A stretch of 64,000 nucleotides of DNA from positions 1,235,001-1,299,000 of the forward strand of contig JACVTC010000020.1 in assembly GCA_016946835.1 (NCBI GenBank), in the 5' to 3' direction. Below are positions 24,355 to 37,162 of this stretch, piece by piece. The first letter of the stretch is position 1. Every line of letters begins with the position of its first letter. The position numbers and the translations under genes are program-made. The notes beneath the pieces were generated by a model. The model saw nothing but the letters and a program-made list of their open reading frames with translations, was not told where the DNA came from and ran no database searches. This DNA comes from Neocallimastix lanati (nom. inval.). Lineage: Eukaryota > Neocallimastigomycota > Neocallimastigomycetes > Neocallimastigales > Neocallimastigaceae.

Positions 24355-24680
24355 TTTAGACGCACATAATGAGTACCCATCTCTCATTATGACCATAACA
24401 GGTATTACTGTTAAAGTGTTGATATACTGGATTACTAGTACAATATCGCCCCTCCACACGTCGTTAACACATTTCTGCTTGGAGCTGTATTCCCAAACAT
24501 TTCTACATATATCTTCATTGACCACGAGCATCGGAATAGGAACCATTCACCCCTCCAGTGGGTGTAATCATTGGCGTGTGGACATATTATCATCAATGCC
24601 TATGATTAAGTTGTAGCTTAGTATCACCGGGGCCGGGTCCACTGTGGTTTTATGATACACCAAGGACAGGAATTTATTAA
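24355..24680 (-). other. Possible coding relic, family unknown
   Basis: About 320 bp of clearly less AT-rich sequence. The minus frame 24546-24331 gives VPIPMLVVNEDICRNVWEY, SSKQKCVNDVWRGDI and onward, and further protein-like text (VILSYNLIIGIDDN) continues upstream through stops. The composition is that of translated protein rather than AT noise, but I recognise no family. A broken transposon or gene exon is the likely explanation. Confidence 0.35.
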
Positions 24681-24909
24681 TGGTATTATTTATTTATTTA
24701 TTTATTTAGTAATTTATAGAATTAATAATAAATAAAATTAATAATTAATTTTATTTAGAATACTGAAGAAATGAAAAATAAATAATAATAGAGTTCATAA
24801 ATGTTACACACGAAAGTTAAAAATGTTATCAAAATCTATTAATTAAATAATCAATTAATTATTAAAATTAAGAATCTAGAGTATGGAGTATTTTCGTATG
24901 TGGCTTTTT

Positions 24910-25213
24910 TTTAATAATTAAATAAATAATAATTAAATAAATAATAAATATTCTTTTTTTAAATATATAATTTATTAATATTCAATTGTAAAAATATTTT
25001 TATATAATTCTTTTTTTTAATAGAATATATTATTATTTCTTTTGAAATAGTTATTTAATAATATTTAATTGAAAAATATATTATCATTTCTTTTGAAATA
25101 ATAAATATTTATAGATTTATTTATTATTATAGAATATCTTAAAAATGTATGACTTTAACTTAAAAAAATATAAGCCACATTGCGAAATGGACGATTGCGA
25201 AAATGCACGATCC
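24910..25213 (+). repeat. Dispersed repeat R2, copy B
   Basis: Direct copy of 11325-11638, ending AAGCCACATTGCGAAATGG, a second GCGAAAATG and ACGATCCC. It lies about 140 bp before the inverted R1 copy. Confidence 0.8.
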
Positions 25214-25351
25214 CTTAAAATTAAATTATATTGCTAACCTTAATTCGAATAAACTAAATTAATTAAGTGTCCATGAAAAAATATTTTACTTGGTGAATAT
25301 AGATGTTCTACTAAATTCCAATCTCAATCTTTCTGTCTTATATGCCATCAC

Positions 25352-25872
25352 TAAGTGAGCTAGTACTTGTTTTCATGGGTTAGATTATACTAATCTCGCT
25401 TCAAATAAGAGAAGTTAGGAACTGTGGAGGGGAGTGGGGCATTTCGTCAAATTGAATTTCGCCAAATTGAAAATTATTAATTAAATAAATAAATCAATAA
25501 ATAAAATTAAATATTATTAATATTGAATAAAAACAAGTTTTAAAAAAAAATTATTTTGAATTAATATTTTTTTATTAATTCATTTATTTATATCAATACT
25601 CCTCTTGGAGAAATGCAACATTTTAATACTACGCCACTTGGCGAAATGCAACTCTTCCGAACTGGAGAAGTATTCAGAGAAAAAAAAAAAAAAAAAAAAA
25701 CGCTCAAGAAAACTTTTAGCAGTAATACGAATGTTAGAGCGCCAATGCTGAATAGTTAGTACGGCTGACCAGTAGGGATAATTCTGCCTATATGGAAATA
25801 AGTGACTACCTTAATATTTCCACTGCCCCTGAGGGGGGCCCTGAAACCAAAAAACGATACACACTGAAAAAT
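25352..25872 (-). repeat. Dispersed repeat R1, copy B (inverted relative to copy A)
   Basis: Runs from AAGTGAGCTAGTACTTG through foldback-like arms to GTGACTACCTTAATATTTCC, then a diverged end corresponding to the TTTCCGGTGTGTACCGC end of copy A. The tRNA-like text GTTAGAGCGCCAATGCTGAA lies at about 25732-25751. An A-tract (25680-25699) has been inserted. Confidence 0.8.
25439..25654. repeat. Foldback-like inverted repeat inside R1 copy B
   Basis: The left arm at 25439-25469 has GCATTTCGTCAAATTG then AATTTCGCCAAATTG. The right arm at 25613-25654 has CTTGGAGAAATGC and CTTGGCGAAATGC, with an A/T core between. Confidence 0.7.
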
Positions 25873-26359
25873 AAAAAAAAAAAAATAAAAATAAAAATAA
25901 TTAATCTCTAGTAATGATATATAAAAAAATATTTAATACTATTTGAGAAAAATAAATTTGATACAAAAGATAATTATATTTTATTATAATGTTCATTAAA
26001 AATAAAACAAAGAAAATTTTAATATATTATATTTTTTTTTAAAAAAATAAAATATATATATATATATATATATATTTAATTTATATATTATTATTAGTTA
26101 TATATCTGTTTCATTTTGTTAATAAAAATAATTATAAATTATAAATTGAAATATAAAACATATGTATATAAATATTTTAATTTCAACCCAAAAACTATAA
26201 AGGACAACTTTTTTTTTTTTTTTTTTTAATATATATATATATTTTTAACAAACAAATTATAATAAAATAATACTTAAAATAAATAAAATTATTAGATAAA
26301 ACTATTTTCATAAAAAAAAAATACAATAAAATAAAAAAAATATATAAATAAGTTAGGAA

Positions 26360-26835
26360 ATTAAAATAGTTGATGCTAAAGTTATTAAAGATAAAAAGAA
26401 AGATATACCAAAATTATTATTGGATTCATTATTATATATCTAATTTTAGATATAATTACGTGCTTTCTAAATCCTACATTCAAAACTTTCATTATATCTG
26501 TTATTGATATAATTATTCAAATTATTCTTATCTATGTTTTAAATCATTGAAAAGTTAAACTAATGGACGCTCTTTTCATTTTATTTTTTTCATAAACTTC
26601 ATAATGGAATATGCAGTTTTTGCTGTTGTAGTTATATAGAATTGCAACTATGATTCTTATTTTATCAATAATATCATTTATGAATATTCATTTGGATATA
26701 TATTCGCTTGTGGTTTCGACACTGTGGTCTACATAATCTATGTCATTGGTATCTATAAAATTATCAAAATTTTTATCAAAAGAGGAAGTTAAAAAGTATC
26801 TTAATCATAATGATGTACTAGAAAATATAGCTTAA
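26360..26835 (+). pseudogene. Decayed duplicate of the small four-helix membrane protein gene
   Basis: Translated in pieces it gives IIIGFIIIYLILDIITCFLN, ISVIDIIIQIILIYVLNH, a stop, then KVKLMDALFILFF. Later, in another frame, comes FACGFDTVVYIIYVIGIYKI and IKIFIKRGS. These align in order with the intact gene at 22444 (for example NH-stop-KVK against NQRKVK, and FACGFD against FFFGLD). In-frame stops and frameshifts disrupt it. The upstream TATA-like element (near 26200) and the 3' flank (TATTTTAGATTTGGAAAAA against CATTTTAGATTTGAAAAAG) are duplicated too. Confidence 0.75.
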
Positions 26836-26949
26836 TAAATATATTTTAAAATATTATATAATATTAAAATTATATTTTAGATTTGGAAAAAAAGAAAAAA
26901 TTGGATCCCATTTTTAAAAATAATAAAAAATAATATTTTCTTTTCTTTG

Positions 26950-27356
26950 CACATAATAATAATCAAAAAAAAAAAAATAATAAAATATTTATAAACCGAA
27001 AAAAAAAAAAAAAAAAAAATACTTTAAATAATTATGTTCGATTGTAAATTGTTACAATAAATTATATATATATATATATATATTTTTTTTTTATATATTT
27101 TGGAAATTAAATTCGTTAGAAATTAAATATTTATTTGAAAAGATTATATATATATATAATATATATATATATATAAAGATAATTAAAAATAAATCAAAGT
27201 ATTATTCTTTATTCTATTTTTTAACTATAAAAAAAAAAAAAGATGATGAAATTATAAAAGTTATATAGTATTATTCATTCAGAGGGTGTTATATCTATAT
27301 AATAAATAATTAATATTTATAAAAATCTTCATTTTGTTTACTATAATTTTTAAATA

Positions 27357-27406
<50 letters not shown>

Positions 27407-28440
27407 TTATATTTTTTAAATCGTTATTTTCTTTATAATGTTTTTTTTTATTCCAAGTATTTTTTTTTTTTTTATTTATCCTCAACTAAAAAGGAAAAAA
27501 AGCAAAGTAATAAAAAAATTAATCTTTGGAAAAGAGATGACCATACATATATCCATTCTTTCTATTTAACCTGTCAAGATATATTTATTAAAATCGATTA
27601 AAAGAAATGATTAACATTAATAGTAATAGTAATATTGGTACTAACACTAAATATATTATATATATTTTTCATAAAAGAATTATTATTAAATAAGGTATAC
27701 TTAAAGTCGTCGATGAAATTTTTAAAAATATGTTAAAAAAATAAATAAATTAATAAATAAATCTTGATACATAAAAGTAATAGACTTTCAAAGTTTTAAA
27801 AACCATTAGATTTAATTATAATTAATAATCAAATAAATAAATATAAAATAAATAAATAAATAAATAAATATATAAATATACAAATATATAAATAAATAAT
27901 AAATAAATAAGTAAATAAATAAGCTCTTTTTTATATTATATAAAATATATCTAATTTTTTTTTTAATTTTTTTTTTTTTTTAATAAAACAAATTTATAAT
28001 TAAATATAAAATATCTTTAGGAATCATTACTCATTGCGTACTTTAAATTAATTCATATTTTCACATAATGAAAAATTTAAAAAAAAAAAAAAGTTTTTAT
28101 TATTACTATTTTTATTTTTTTTTTATTAATTTTTATTATATATATAATTTTTTTTTTTTTTTTTTTTTTAATTTAATATATAATTTTTCTATTTCTATAT
28201 ATCTTTATTAATTTTTTTTAAATATTTATTAATTATTATTTTATTAATAAATAAAAATAAAATTTTTTTTATATATATTATTCTTTTTTTTTTTGATTTT
28301 TTCTTTGTTATTAAAATTAATTATATATGTGGTTTTATCGAGAGGCATATAATTTATTTTATTATTGGAAAATTTAATTATTTATTATTTTATTATTTTA
28401 TTATTTTGTTATTTTTTAATTATTTTTTTTTTCCTTTCCT

Positions 28441-28494
<54 letters not shown>

Positions 28495-28630
28495 TATTAA
28501 TATATTTAAATAGATAAAGTTAAAATAAAATTTAAATTCATATAAATATATATATAAATAAATCTATATATATATTATAATTATTATTCATTTATTTTTA
28601 TTTTTTATTTTTGTCAAAATCTCTTCTTAT
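26950..28630. other. AT-rich intergenic region
   Basis: Homopolymers (poly-A 27000-27018, poly-T 28446-28487), TA runs and AAATAAAT microsatellites. No gene seen. The left part is the 3' flank of the decayed gene, the right part the 3' flank of the kinase. Confidence 0.55.
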
Positions 28631-28635
28631 ATAAT

Positions 28636-29484
28636 TTAATAGTTTCCTAAAGCTTTAATTAAACCTGGAATAGCTTTTTCGAATTTAACACCATACCAGT
28701 GATCTTTTTTATCATCAATAGTCTTCTTAATGGAATCAACAACGAAATCAGCAGCAATAGTAATAGCTTCAAGAGCAGTCTTACCGTTTAAGATAGCACC
28801 AGCAAAAGCGGAAGAGAAGACATCACCAGTACCGTGGAAGGAACAGTTTACCCATTCATTGAAATAGTATTCGAAAGAATCAGTTTCACTATAGTAGACA
28901 GAGGCACCAACCTTACCCTTTTCAAAGGAAACACCAGTAATAATAACATTCTTAGCTCCAAGCTTACTAAGATCTCTGGAAATCTTTTCAATGTAGGCTT
29001 GATCATAATTGTCACCAACATATGGAATACCTAAAAGGAAACTAGCTTCAGTAAGATTTGGAAGAATGTAATCAGCACCCTTGCAGAGCTTGGCCATTTC
29101 TTGTGGGAAATTGGCATCAAAACCAGCATAGAGAACACCATTATCAGCCATAGCTGGATCAACAATTCTAATGGCATTTGGCTTGGCAGCCTTTTCCATA
29201 ATATCAATAATGTATGGAATTTGAGTTTTAGTGACGTAACCGGTATAGAAAGCATCAAAATCAATTTTTTCCTTGAGCCATTGGTCAAGAATCTTTGGCA
29301 TTTCATCAGTTAAATCGTTGAAGGTCCAACCACTGTAACCACTAGCAGTATGATTAGAAAGTAAAGCTCCTGGAAGAATAGCAGTTTCAATACCACAGGC
29401 AGATATAATTGGAAGAGCTACAGTAAGAGAGCATTGACCAACACAAGAGATATCTTGGATAGTTAAAAGTTTCTTGTCAACCAT
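28636..29484 (-). CDS. Pyridoxal/pyridoxamine kinase (PdxK/PdxY type)
   Basis: 282 codons, no introns. It would phosphorylate pyridoxal, pyridoxamine or pyridoxine with ATP in vitamin B6 salvage, in the cytosol. The N-terminus LLTIQDISCVGQCSLTVALP is the substrate-side signature of the bacterial pyridoxamine kinase branch of the ribokinase fold. VDPAMADNGVLY follows the family's conserved VDPVMGD-like stretch, and ADYILPNLTEASFL its conserved NxTE. HGTGD with Asp221 is the ATP-binding, catalytic-base motif (GTGD 218-221). The length matches the family. The wording is closer to Firmicutes pyridoxamine kinases as I know them than to the usual eukaryotic PDXK. Codons are visibly less AT-driven than the neighbouring sequence. 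Start chosen: the ATG at 29484 in AAAAATGG context; no upstream alternative. A horizontally acquired gene is plausible, as in many metabolic genes of these fungi. Confidence 0.93.
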   Translation of the reverse strand: MVDKKLLTIQDISCVGQCSLTVALPIISACGIETAILPGALLSNHTASGYSGWTFNDLTDEMPKILDQWLKEKIDFDAFYTGYVTKTQIPYIIDIMEKAAKPNAIRIVDPAMADNGVLYAGFDANFPQEMAKLCKGADYILPNLTEASFLLGIPYVGDNYDQAYIEKISRDLSKLGAKNVIITGVSFEKGKVGASVYYSETDSFEYYFNEWVNCSFHGTGDVFSSAFAGAILNGKTALEAITIAADFVVDSIKKTIDDKKDHWYGVKFEKAIPGLIKALGNY

Positions 29485-31254
29485 TTTTGTTTTTAATATT
29501 TATTTCTATATATTATTAATATATATATAAGAACATTAATTTTTATATTTTAATAAATACGTAAAATAAATAAATTACATTAGAAATAAATAAATATTTA
29601 ATAAAGAATATATAATTATTTTCGTTATAAATACAAAATAAAGAAAATAGACTGTAATAAATTTAATATTTCCTTTCTAAAATAATAATACTATAATTCC
29701 ATTTAAATATATCTTTTTATTATTTATTAACTATAAATAATTTTTTTATTCCTTAATTTTTCTTTTTTTTTTTATTTTATTTTTATTTTATTCAAGAATA
29801 AAATAAAATAAAAAAAAAATAAAAAAAAAAAAAAACCACACTTTGACAATTTTTCTTAAATAATTTTAATTTCTTTCAATTTATTTATTTCAGTAATAAA
29901 TTACATTCTATATTCTATATATTTTTTTAGATTATCATTAAAATTTTCATTACTTTTTACTAATTTTATTTTCTTTATTATTATTATTATTATTACTATT
30001 ATTATTATTTTATTATTTTATTATTATTATTTTTAATTCTTTTTTTATTTTTTCTAAATTTTTTATTTTCTTTATTGTTATTTTCTATTTATATAGCTTA
30101 TTATTAATTCTTATTTCTATTGTTTATTTTTATTATTATTTTTATTTTTTTTATAGTTGTTAAATTTAAATAACTTCTAAATAACAATGAAATTTAATCA
30201 ATTTGAATAGTATATTCCTCTATAACTTTGAATGGATATTAATACTTTTCATTCTATTATTAATTTTTAATTATTTTAATTTTTTTATCATATTATTTAT
30301 TGTTAAAATTAATTACTAAATAAATATATATAAAATTCATATTATAATATTACTTTTATTTTAATATGTTTAAATTTTCAGTTTTTACTGTTATTATTAC
30401 CTTGTTTTTATTAATGAAGTAAAGAAAAAAAAAAAAAAGAAAAAATAAATTAGGAATAATTATATAAAAATTTATCAATTGGTTTTTTTTTTTCTTTTCA
30501 ATTTTTTTTTTTTTTAATAATACCAATTGTATTAACAAACAAAAATATAATATATTAAAATATAATTTATAATATATATGAAAAATGGTAAATATATACA
30601 ATAGAATTGCTATATCATTAAATGTAATATTAAATATTAACGTATAAATTAATATATTAAAATTAAAAAAAAAAATATTTAAAGAAATTATTTAATTTCT
30701 ATCAAATCATGCTAAAGAGTTATATATTTTTTTATAGTGATAAAAAAAAATTTTTTTTTCTTTTTTTAAAAAAAAATAAATAAATAAATATATAAATAAT
30801 AAATAAATAAATAATAATATATACAAATACATAATTTTAATAATTTTAATATTAATCTATAAAATCAATTATTTATTGAAATTATTAATACAAATTTACT
30901 TATTTATCTCGGATATTAAAAAATTTAAAGTAAAAAAATTAATAGATTCAATATATTTCAATCAATTTGCATATATATTAATTATTATATGACCAGTAAT
31001 TTATATAAATTAATAAATGAATAATTAAATAAACGATAATAATTAAATAATTATATATAAATAAGTAAATATATAAATAAATAAATGAATAAATGAAGGA
31101 ATAAATAAATATTAACATTTTTTTTATTTTGAAATTTAAAATTGATCTATTCAATGAAATGATTAGTTGTTTTTTTTATTAAAATAAAACTTATTTATTT
31201 ATTAAGTAAATATTTATTTATTTATTTATTTATATTATATTTCATATTTTCATT
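29485..31254. other. AT-rich intergenic region
   Basis: Holds the promoter side of the kinase. (TTA)n-like runs at 29978-30030; poly-A/T elsewhere. The frame at 30356-30601 is homopolymer-driven. No gene seen. Confidence 0.55.
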
Positions 31255-31535
31255 TATTTATTATTTATTATTTATTATTTATTATTTATTATTAATTATT
31301 TATTATTTATTATTTATTATTTATTATTTATTATTTATTATTTATTATTTATTATTTATTATTTATTATTTATTATTTATTATTTATTATTTATTATTTA
31401 TTATTTATTATTTATTATTTATTATTTATTATATTATTATTTATTATTTATTAATTATTAATTATTATTTAATTATTTATTATTTATTATTTATTATTTA
31501 TTATTTATTATTTATTATTTATTATTTATTTATTT
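31255..31535. repeat. (ATTTATT)n microsatellite
   Basis: Long array of the 7-mer TTATTTA, about 35 units with a few interruptions; the reverse complement of the arrays at 10310 and 60400. Confidence 0.95.
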
Positions 31536-31715
31536 ATTTATTTTAATAATTTCTTATTTCTTCTATTAATTTCACTTTTTTTATTTAATTGTATTCGTTC
31601 CACAATTGATATAAATTAATTAATATTGACATATGAAAACCACGGTTCAAAAAAAGAAAATAAAAATAAGAAAAAAAATAAAAATTAGAAATATATTATA
31701 TAAAAAGAGAAAATA

Positions 31716-31790
31716 TATAAAATATAAAATATAAAATATAAAATATAAAATATAAAATATAAAATATAAAATATAAAATATGTAAAATAT
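31716..31790. repeat. (ATATAAAAT)n tandem array
   Basis: Eight or so tandem copies of AATATAAAAT-like units, directly before an R1 fragment. Confidence 0.9.
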
Positions 31791-31860
31791 ATAAATATAT
31801 ATAAAATATTAAATATATTAAATTTATAAATATATAAAATATATAAATATATAATATATA

Positions 31861-31912
31861 GAGTGACTACCTTAATATTCCTATGTCTTGAGGGGCGGTA
31901 CACACCGGAAAT
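31861..31912 (-). repeat. R1 repeat terminal fragment
   Basis: GTGACTACCTTAATATTCC and then GGGGCGGTACACACCGGAAA: the reverse complement of the left end of R1 copy A (3541-3600), and closer to a consensus than either long copy. Confidence 0.8.
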
Positions 31913-31914
31913 AA

Positions 31915-32830
31915 AAAAAAAAAATAAAATAAAATATATAAATAATTAATAATATTATTATTACATATAACAGAAGAGTAAATATGTTTTAATTTTTCAT
32001 AACTGTAGTAATTATATTAAAAAAAAATAGAAAGGATTTATATATTAAAATATTAATATTTAATTTTTTCTTTTTTTTTAATATATTGACTTTATTAAAA
32101 TATTTATCTTTATACATATTATGTTCATTATTCCAAAGAACAAATAATTTTATTTAAAATAAATAAGAAATAAAATAAAATATGAAGTAAAAAGCAATAA
32201 AATTAAAATAAATATATATTTTAATATATAATTTTATTTTTTCTTTAAGTTAGATAGGATATAAAATAAAATAGTATATGATTGTATAGATATTTTTAAA
32301 CATTTCTATTCCCTTTTTACTTGTTATGATTATATTATTATTATTAACATATTTTCCATAAAATATGATAATAATATTTTTTTTTAAAGTAAATAAAAAA
32401 AAAAAAAACCTAAAGATTTTATTTTAATATTTTTTTTTATATAAAAATAAAAACCTGATTCAATTAATTTATTATTTTATATTTTTTATATATTTAGAAA
32501 TTATCTAATACTTATTTATTATCTAATTATTATATATACATATTTTATAAAAAGAAAAAATAATAAAATATAAATATGTTATGCTTTATTTATTAATTAT
32601 TGCAATAAATTTATTAATGGTTAATATATATATATATATAATATTGTTGTTATTGTTGATATAATTTTTTAAAATAATATTTTTGTATTATTAAAATTAC
32701 TTTAAAAAGAGTCTCAGTCTCTCTTAATATGTTTAAAATTGATAGATTGATAGTATTTAAGTTATAAATCCATTAATTTTTTTTTTTTTATGAGATTTAA
32801 TAAAATAATTATTAAAAAAAAATTTTTTTT
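31915..32830. other. AT-rich intergenic region
   Basis: No gene seen; 3' flank of the receptor gene. TA and A/T runs only. Confidence 0.5.
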
Positions 32831-32834
32831 TTTA

Positions 32835-35172
32835 TTAATCAAATGTTGCCGAGAAATCAGATGAATACTTTTCATTCATACGGTGATTTTCTAAAATAAA
32901 TTTTGAATCAACTGAAGTTTTATAATGATAATTATATATTTTATTTTTTAATAATGAAGAAATTGATGGCATTTTTGAATCAGCATTAAGAATATTAATT
33001 TTTTCTATCTTATCATTGTTTTCATCATTTGTGTTGCTCATACTTGTATTATTACTTATATAAAACTTATGATTATTATTTTTTCCGTACAGCGTTTTTT
33101 TCTCATTATGTAGTACAGCATATACTAATTTAATGCCGTATAATAATAAGTAATTTGTTGTAGTACATATAATACGAATAAATTCTGAAAGCGTTAGAAA
33201 TAAAATTATGTCATTATAGTGAATAAAATTACTAATATATAAAAATATATCGAAAAGAAAAGAAATATATAATATAAGTACAATAGATCGAATATCATAG
33301 AGGGTGGACCTTAAATTCCATTCTATAAATATTAAAAACAAAATTATGGCTGTTATAATATATCTAGTGGTATATAACGAAAAAAATATTATATTTCCAA
33401 AAGTGTTATTCATTTGACAAATTTTAATGCTTTTTTCATCATTAAATGTTCTTGTAATAATTGTATATGGACTAATCACTAATGATCCATATATTACTGT
33501 ATATATAATTATAAAGTACAAAATAATTTGAATCCTTTTTTGTTCAATTAATTTTAATATTTTATTATCCTTTTCTGGTATATTAATAAGTAATCGAATA
33601 AGAAGAGGAAGTAGCATTAGAAATGGTCCTAAAATATTGAAATATTGATTTAAATAACATTTTATTAGATGAATTGGCCCGTAATCTAGAAAAATTGGGA
33701 ATAAGTAAACTAAAAATCCAATTATTATTACAATCCATAGATCATTTGATATAAAATTAAAAAAGTGTTCATATTTTTTAATGAAGAGGAAAACTATTGA
33801 ACTTAACATGATTATCGAAATAGTCACCGTAGTGATAAATATGATTAATCCTAAATTAGTTTCATCTGATTTTAATGTTAAATAATGAAAATTTGTTATT
33901 TCATAGATGGTTTTTAGAGCCTCTTCTGCCGTTTTATTTCCATATAAAAAATCATAGATATAATTTCTAAATTTGAAGGAATACTGATCATAATTACTTA
34001 CTTTGGAAGTTGGTCTTGCAGTTAACTGGATATTTTTAAAAAATTCACAATCTACTGTCTCACATACGTCATCTTCCTCATATAAACTAAGTATTGGTGA
34101 GTAAAAGCCTTTATTAATAATATATTTTTTTTGTAATTCTTTAGATGTGAGAAACATAAATACTTTGATTACTTCATTTCTTTTATTACTATTTGAATAT
34201 TTATTAATGCCTAGATTATGTCCTCCTATTGTTGAACCTGATATTCCCCTCTTTAATCCTGGTAATGGAGATAACCTAAAACCTTTATCACTAAGGTACC
34301 AAAATTTTAAAAATAAAAAATTTTTATCATTCATCTTACCAAAAAGGAAATCACTACTTGATTTAAATATTTCATCTGTTATTATTATTATTATAACATT
34401 TATATAGATTTATTTATTTCATTTTGAAAATATTATTTGAATTAGAAATTTATATATATATATATATATTTTATTAAATTATTTTATTTTATTTCATTTT
34501 TATTTTATTTTATTTTATTTTATTTTATTTTATTTTGTAAAGTAATTATTTTAAGAATTCAAAAAAAAAAAAAAAAAAAGTTAACAATATCCTATAATAA
34601 AACGTATATTACCTGATGAAATTTCATTTTTGATTTCTTTTAATTTTTTTAATGCCTTTACTGTAATTTGATCTGTTAATACAGGAAATTCAGAATCTAT
34701 TGAATTTCTACAGGAATAAATAAATTCATATAGTGAACAAGTACCTTGCTCACTATCTAAAAAAAAAAAAAAAAAAAAAAAATAGGAAATAATTAATTTA
34801 TAAATGTTTTAATGATGATAATTATCAATAGTATTAGTATTAAAATTTATGATATATATTTATATATTTATATATATTATTTTTAAATATTAATATTACA
34901 ATCAAAAAACCCATTATACGCAATAAAATCACTATTATTAAGTTTTTTCTCTTCATTTAAAATGTATTTTCCAGTATTAATTAATTCATCCCAAGTCTTA
35001 GGTATTTCTTTTTTATATTTATTTAAATAGTATTCATTGCAATAAAGTACCGTATAATCAATAGTAATAGGCTAGAAAAAAAAATATATATATATATATA
35101 TATTAAAAGTATTATTATTTTAATAAATTATAATAAATTTAAGAATAATATATATATATATATTTAAAAAAC

Positions 35173-35208
<36 letters not shown>

Positions 35209-35772
35209 AATAAAACTTTTTATTATTTCTTAAATTCCTTACAAATCCAACTAATCTATCATTATGAAAACCAATTTGAGTAATTACACCAGGTATATAG
35301 ATATTAATATGTTCTTTTGGAATTAACTTATTTAAATCAAGAAAATATGGTTCAATCCTTGGGGTATATATATTATCATAAAATATTAAATCATATTTAT
35401 CTGATTTTCTGTTTAATAATGACTCTAATGTTTCTTCATAACCATTAACCGTACTTGTTGAATTTAATCCAGATATAAGATTTAAATTTATTGTAATATT
35501 CAAATTATTATTTTTGGAAAATGTATTAAACTCGCTTATCATCGGTGAATACAACGTACCACCACCATTTAAAGAATAGGCTATAGCATTTACTTCTACT
35601 GAATATACTTTATAAATTCGAAAAATAATAATATAAATATGTATATTAAAAAAAAAAAAAAAAAAACTATTATAATATATATTAATAATAAAAAATATAT
35701 TATTATGTTTAAAATATTACCTTTATTATTAAAAATTACAAATAATAATATGAAATAATATATACATAACAT
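32835..35772 (-). CDS. Class C GPCR-like receptor with bacterial-type solute-binding ectodomain, five exons
   Basis: Exons: 35772-35721, 35607-35243, 35071-34900, 34756-34613 and 34375-32835 (donors GTAATA, GTAAGG, GTAATA, GTAATA; all phases agree), giving 757 residues. Exon 1 is a signal peptide (MLCIYYFILLFVIF). Exons 2-4 encode a periplasmic-binding-protein fold: YSLNGGGTLYSPMISEF at its start, YDLIFYDNIY, then PITIDYTVLYCNEYYLNKY and KTWDELINTGKYI, the typical text of MalE-type sugar-binding proteins. Exon 5 begins with the end of this domain. It then gives seven hydrophobic helices (starting near LGLIIFITTV, DLWIVIIIGF, YFNILGPFLM, RIQIILYFII, NIIFFSLYTT, IRSIVLILYI and FIRIICTTTN) and a cytosolic tail with a low-complexity Asn-rich part. 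Class C (metabotropic glutamate/GABA-B-like) receptors with such ectodomains are known from anaerobic fungi. Sensing of an extracellular sugar or oligosaccharide is inferred, not shown. Confidence 0.88.
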
Positions 35773-36194
35773 TTTTATATTGTTATCAATATAAAATCAA
35801 ATTATATTTTCATTTAACCTATGTATCATAGTTATTATTTTTTTTTTATAAAAGTTTATATAAAGAAAAAAAAATAATTTTTAAGTTTTATATTAATTTA
35901 AAATAGAAATATATCTAATAGCTGTTTTTTATAATAAATATAGCAAAAAAAAAAAAAAATTTTGAAATGAATAAATAATATATATATATAAAAGTTGTAT
36001 TAAAAAATATATGACTATGGATTATATTTTTTTATAAGAAAATAATATTTGAATAAATATAAATTTAAATTTTATATACTTAACTTTAAAAATAGAATAT
36101 GCAATAATAATTATTGAACTATAAATCTAATATTTATTTATTTTAGCTAATATTTAAATTTAAATATATATAAAATACTTATGAATCATATTAT

Positions 36195-36241
<47 letters not shown>

Positions 36242-36295
36242 TATTAACATATTAAATAAAAACTATATTAGAAAACATATAAATATATATATATA

Positions 36296-36364
<69 letters not shown>

Positions 36365-36400
36365 TAAAATGGTAAAAATATTAAAATAATTATTTTATTT

Positions 36401-36448
<48 letters not shown>

Positions 36449-36599
36449 ATATAGTATAATAATATTATTATTAATAAAAAAAAAAAAAAAAAAGAGAGAG
36501 AGAGAGAGAGGGAAGGAGAGAAGGTATGTAATAAATGATAATCAACTATATTATTTAATTTTTATGTTTGATCGAATATTGTTAAACAAGAATTAATAC

Positions 36600-36636
<37 letters not shown>

Positions 36637-37115
36637 AATATTAACAAAGTAAATTATGCTATTAAGATTAGGAAAAAATAATAATAAAAATAAAAGAAAA
36701 AAAAAAAAGAAAAATAACTTAAAATTGCTTTTATATTTAAATTTGTATGGAATATAATAATAAAATAAATAACATAAGGAAATAATAAGAAAAATTATTT
36801 ATACAACAAAATAATATAAACTTAAAAATTATTATTTATGAATTTTAAATTAGTCTATATTATTAAGTTTATAAATGATATATAATTTTTATTATATATA
36901 CTAAACTTTTTTTTTTTTTTTTTTTTTGACTAAATTACCCAATATAAAACTTTAAAAGTAGATACAATTGGAAACATTCTTTCAAATTAAAAACTTTAAA
37001 AGGTATTTCATGCTTTCAAATTAAAAACTTTAAAAGGTATTTCATGATAGTTTTTTTTTTTTTTTTTTTTTTTTTGTATTTTTTAAATTAAATCTCTTTT
37101 TATACCCTTTAAAAT

Positions 37116-37162
<47 letters not shown>

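Noticed and set aside
28834-29313. Several frames of 66-91 codons inside the kinase gene
   Set aside because: Shadow frames of the pyridoxal kinase.
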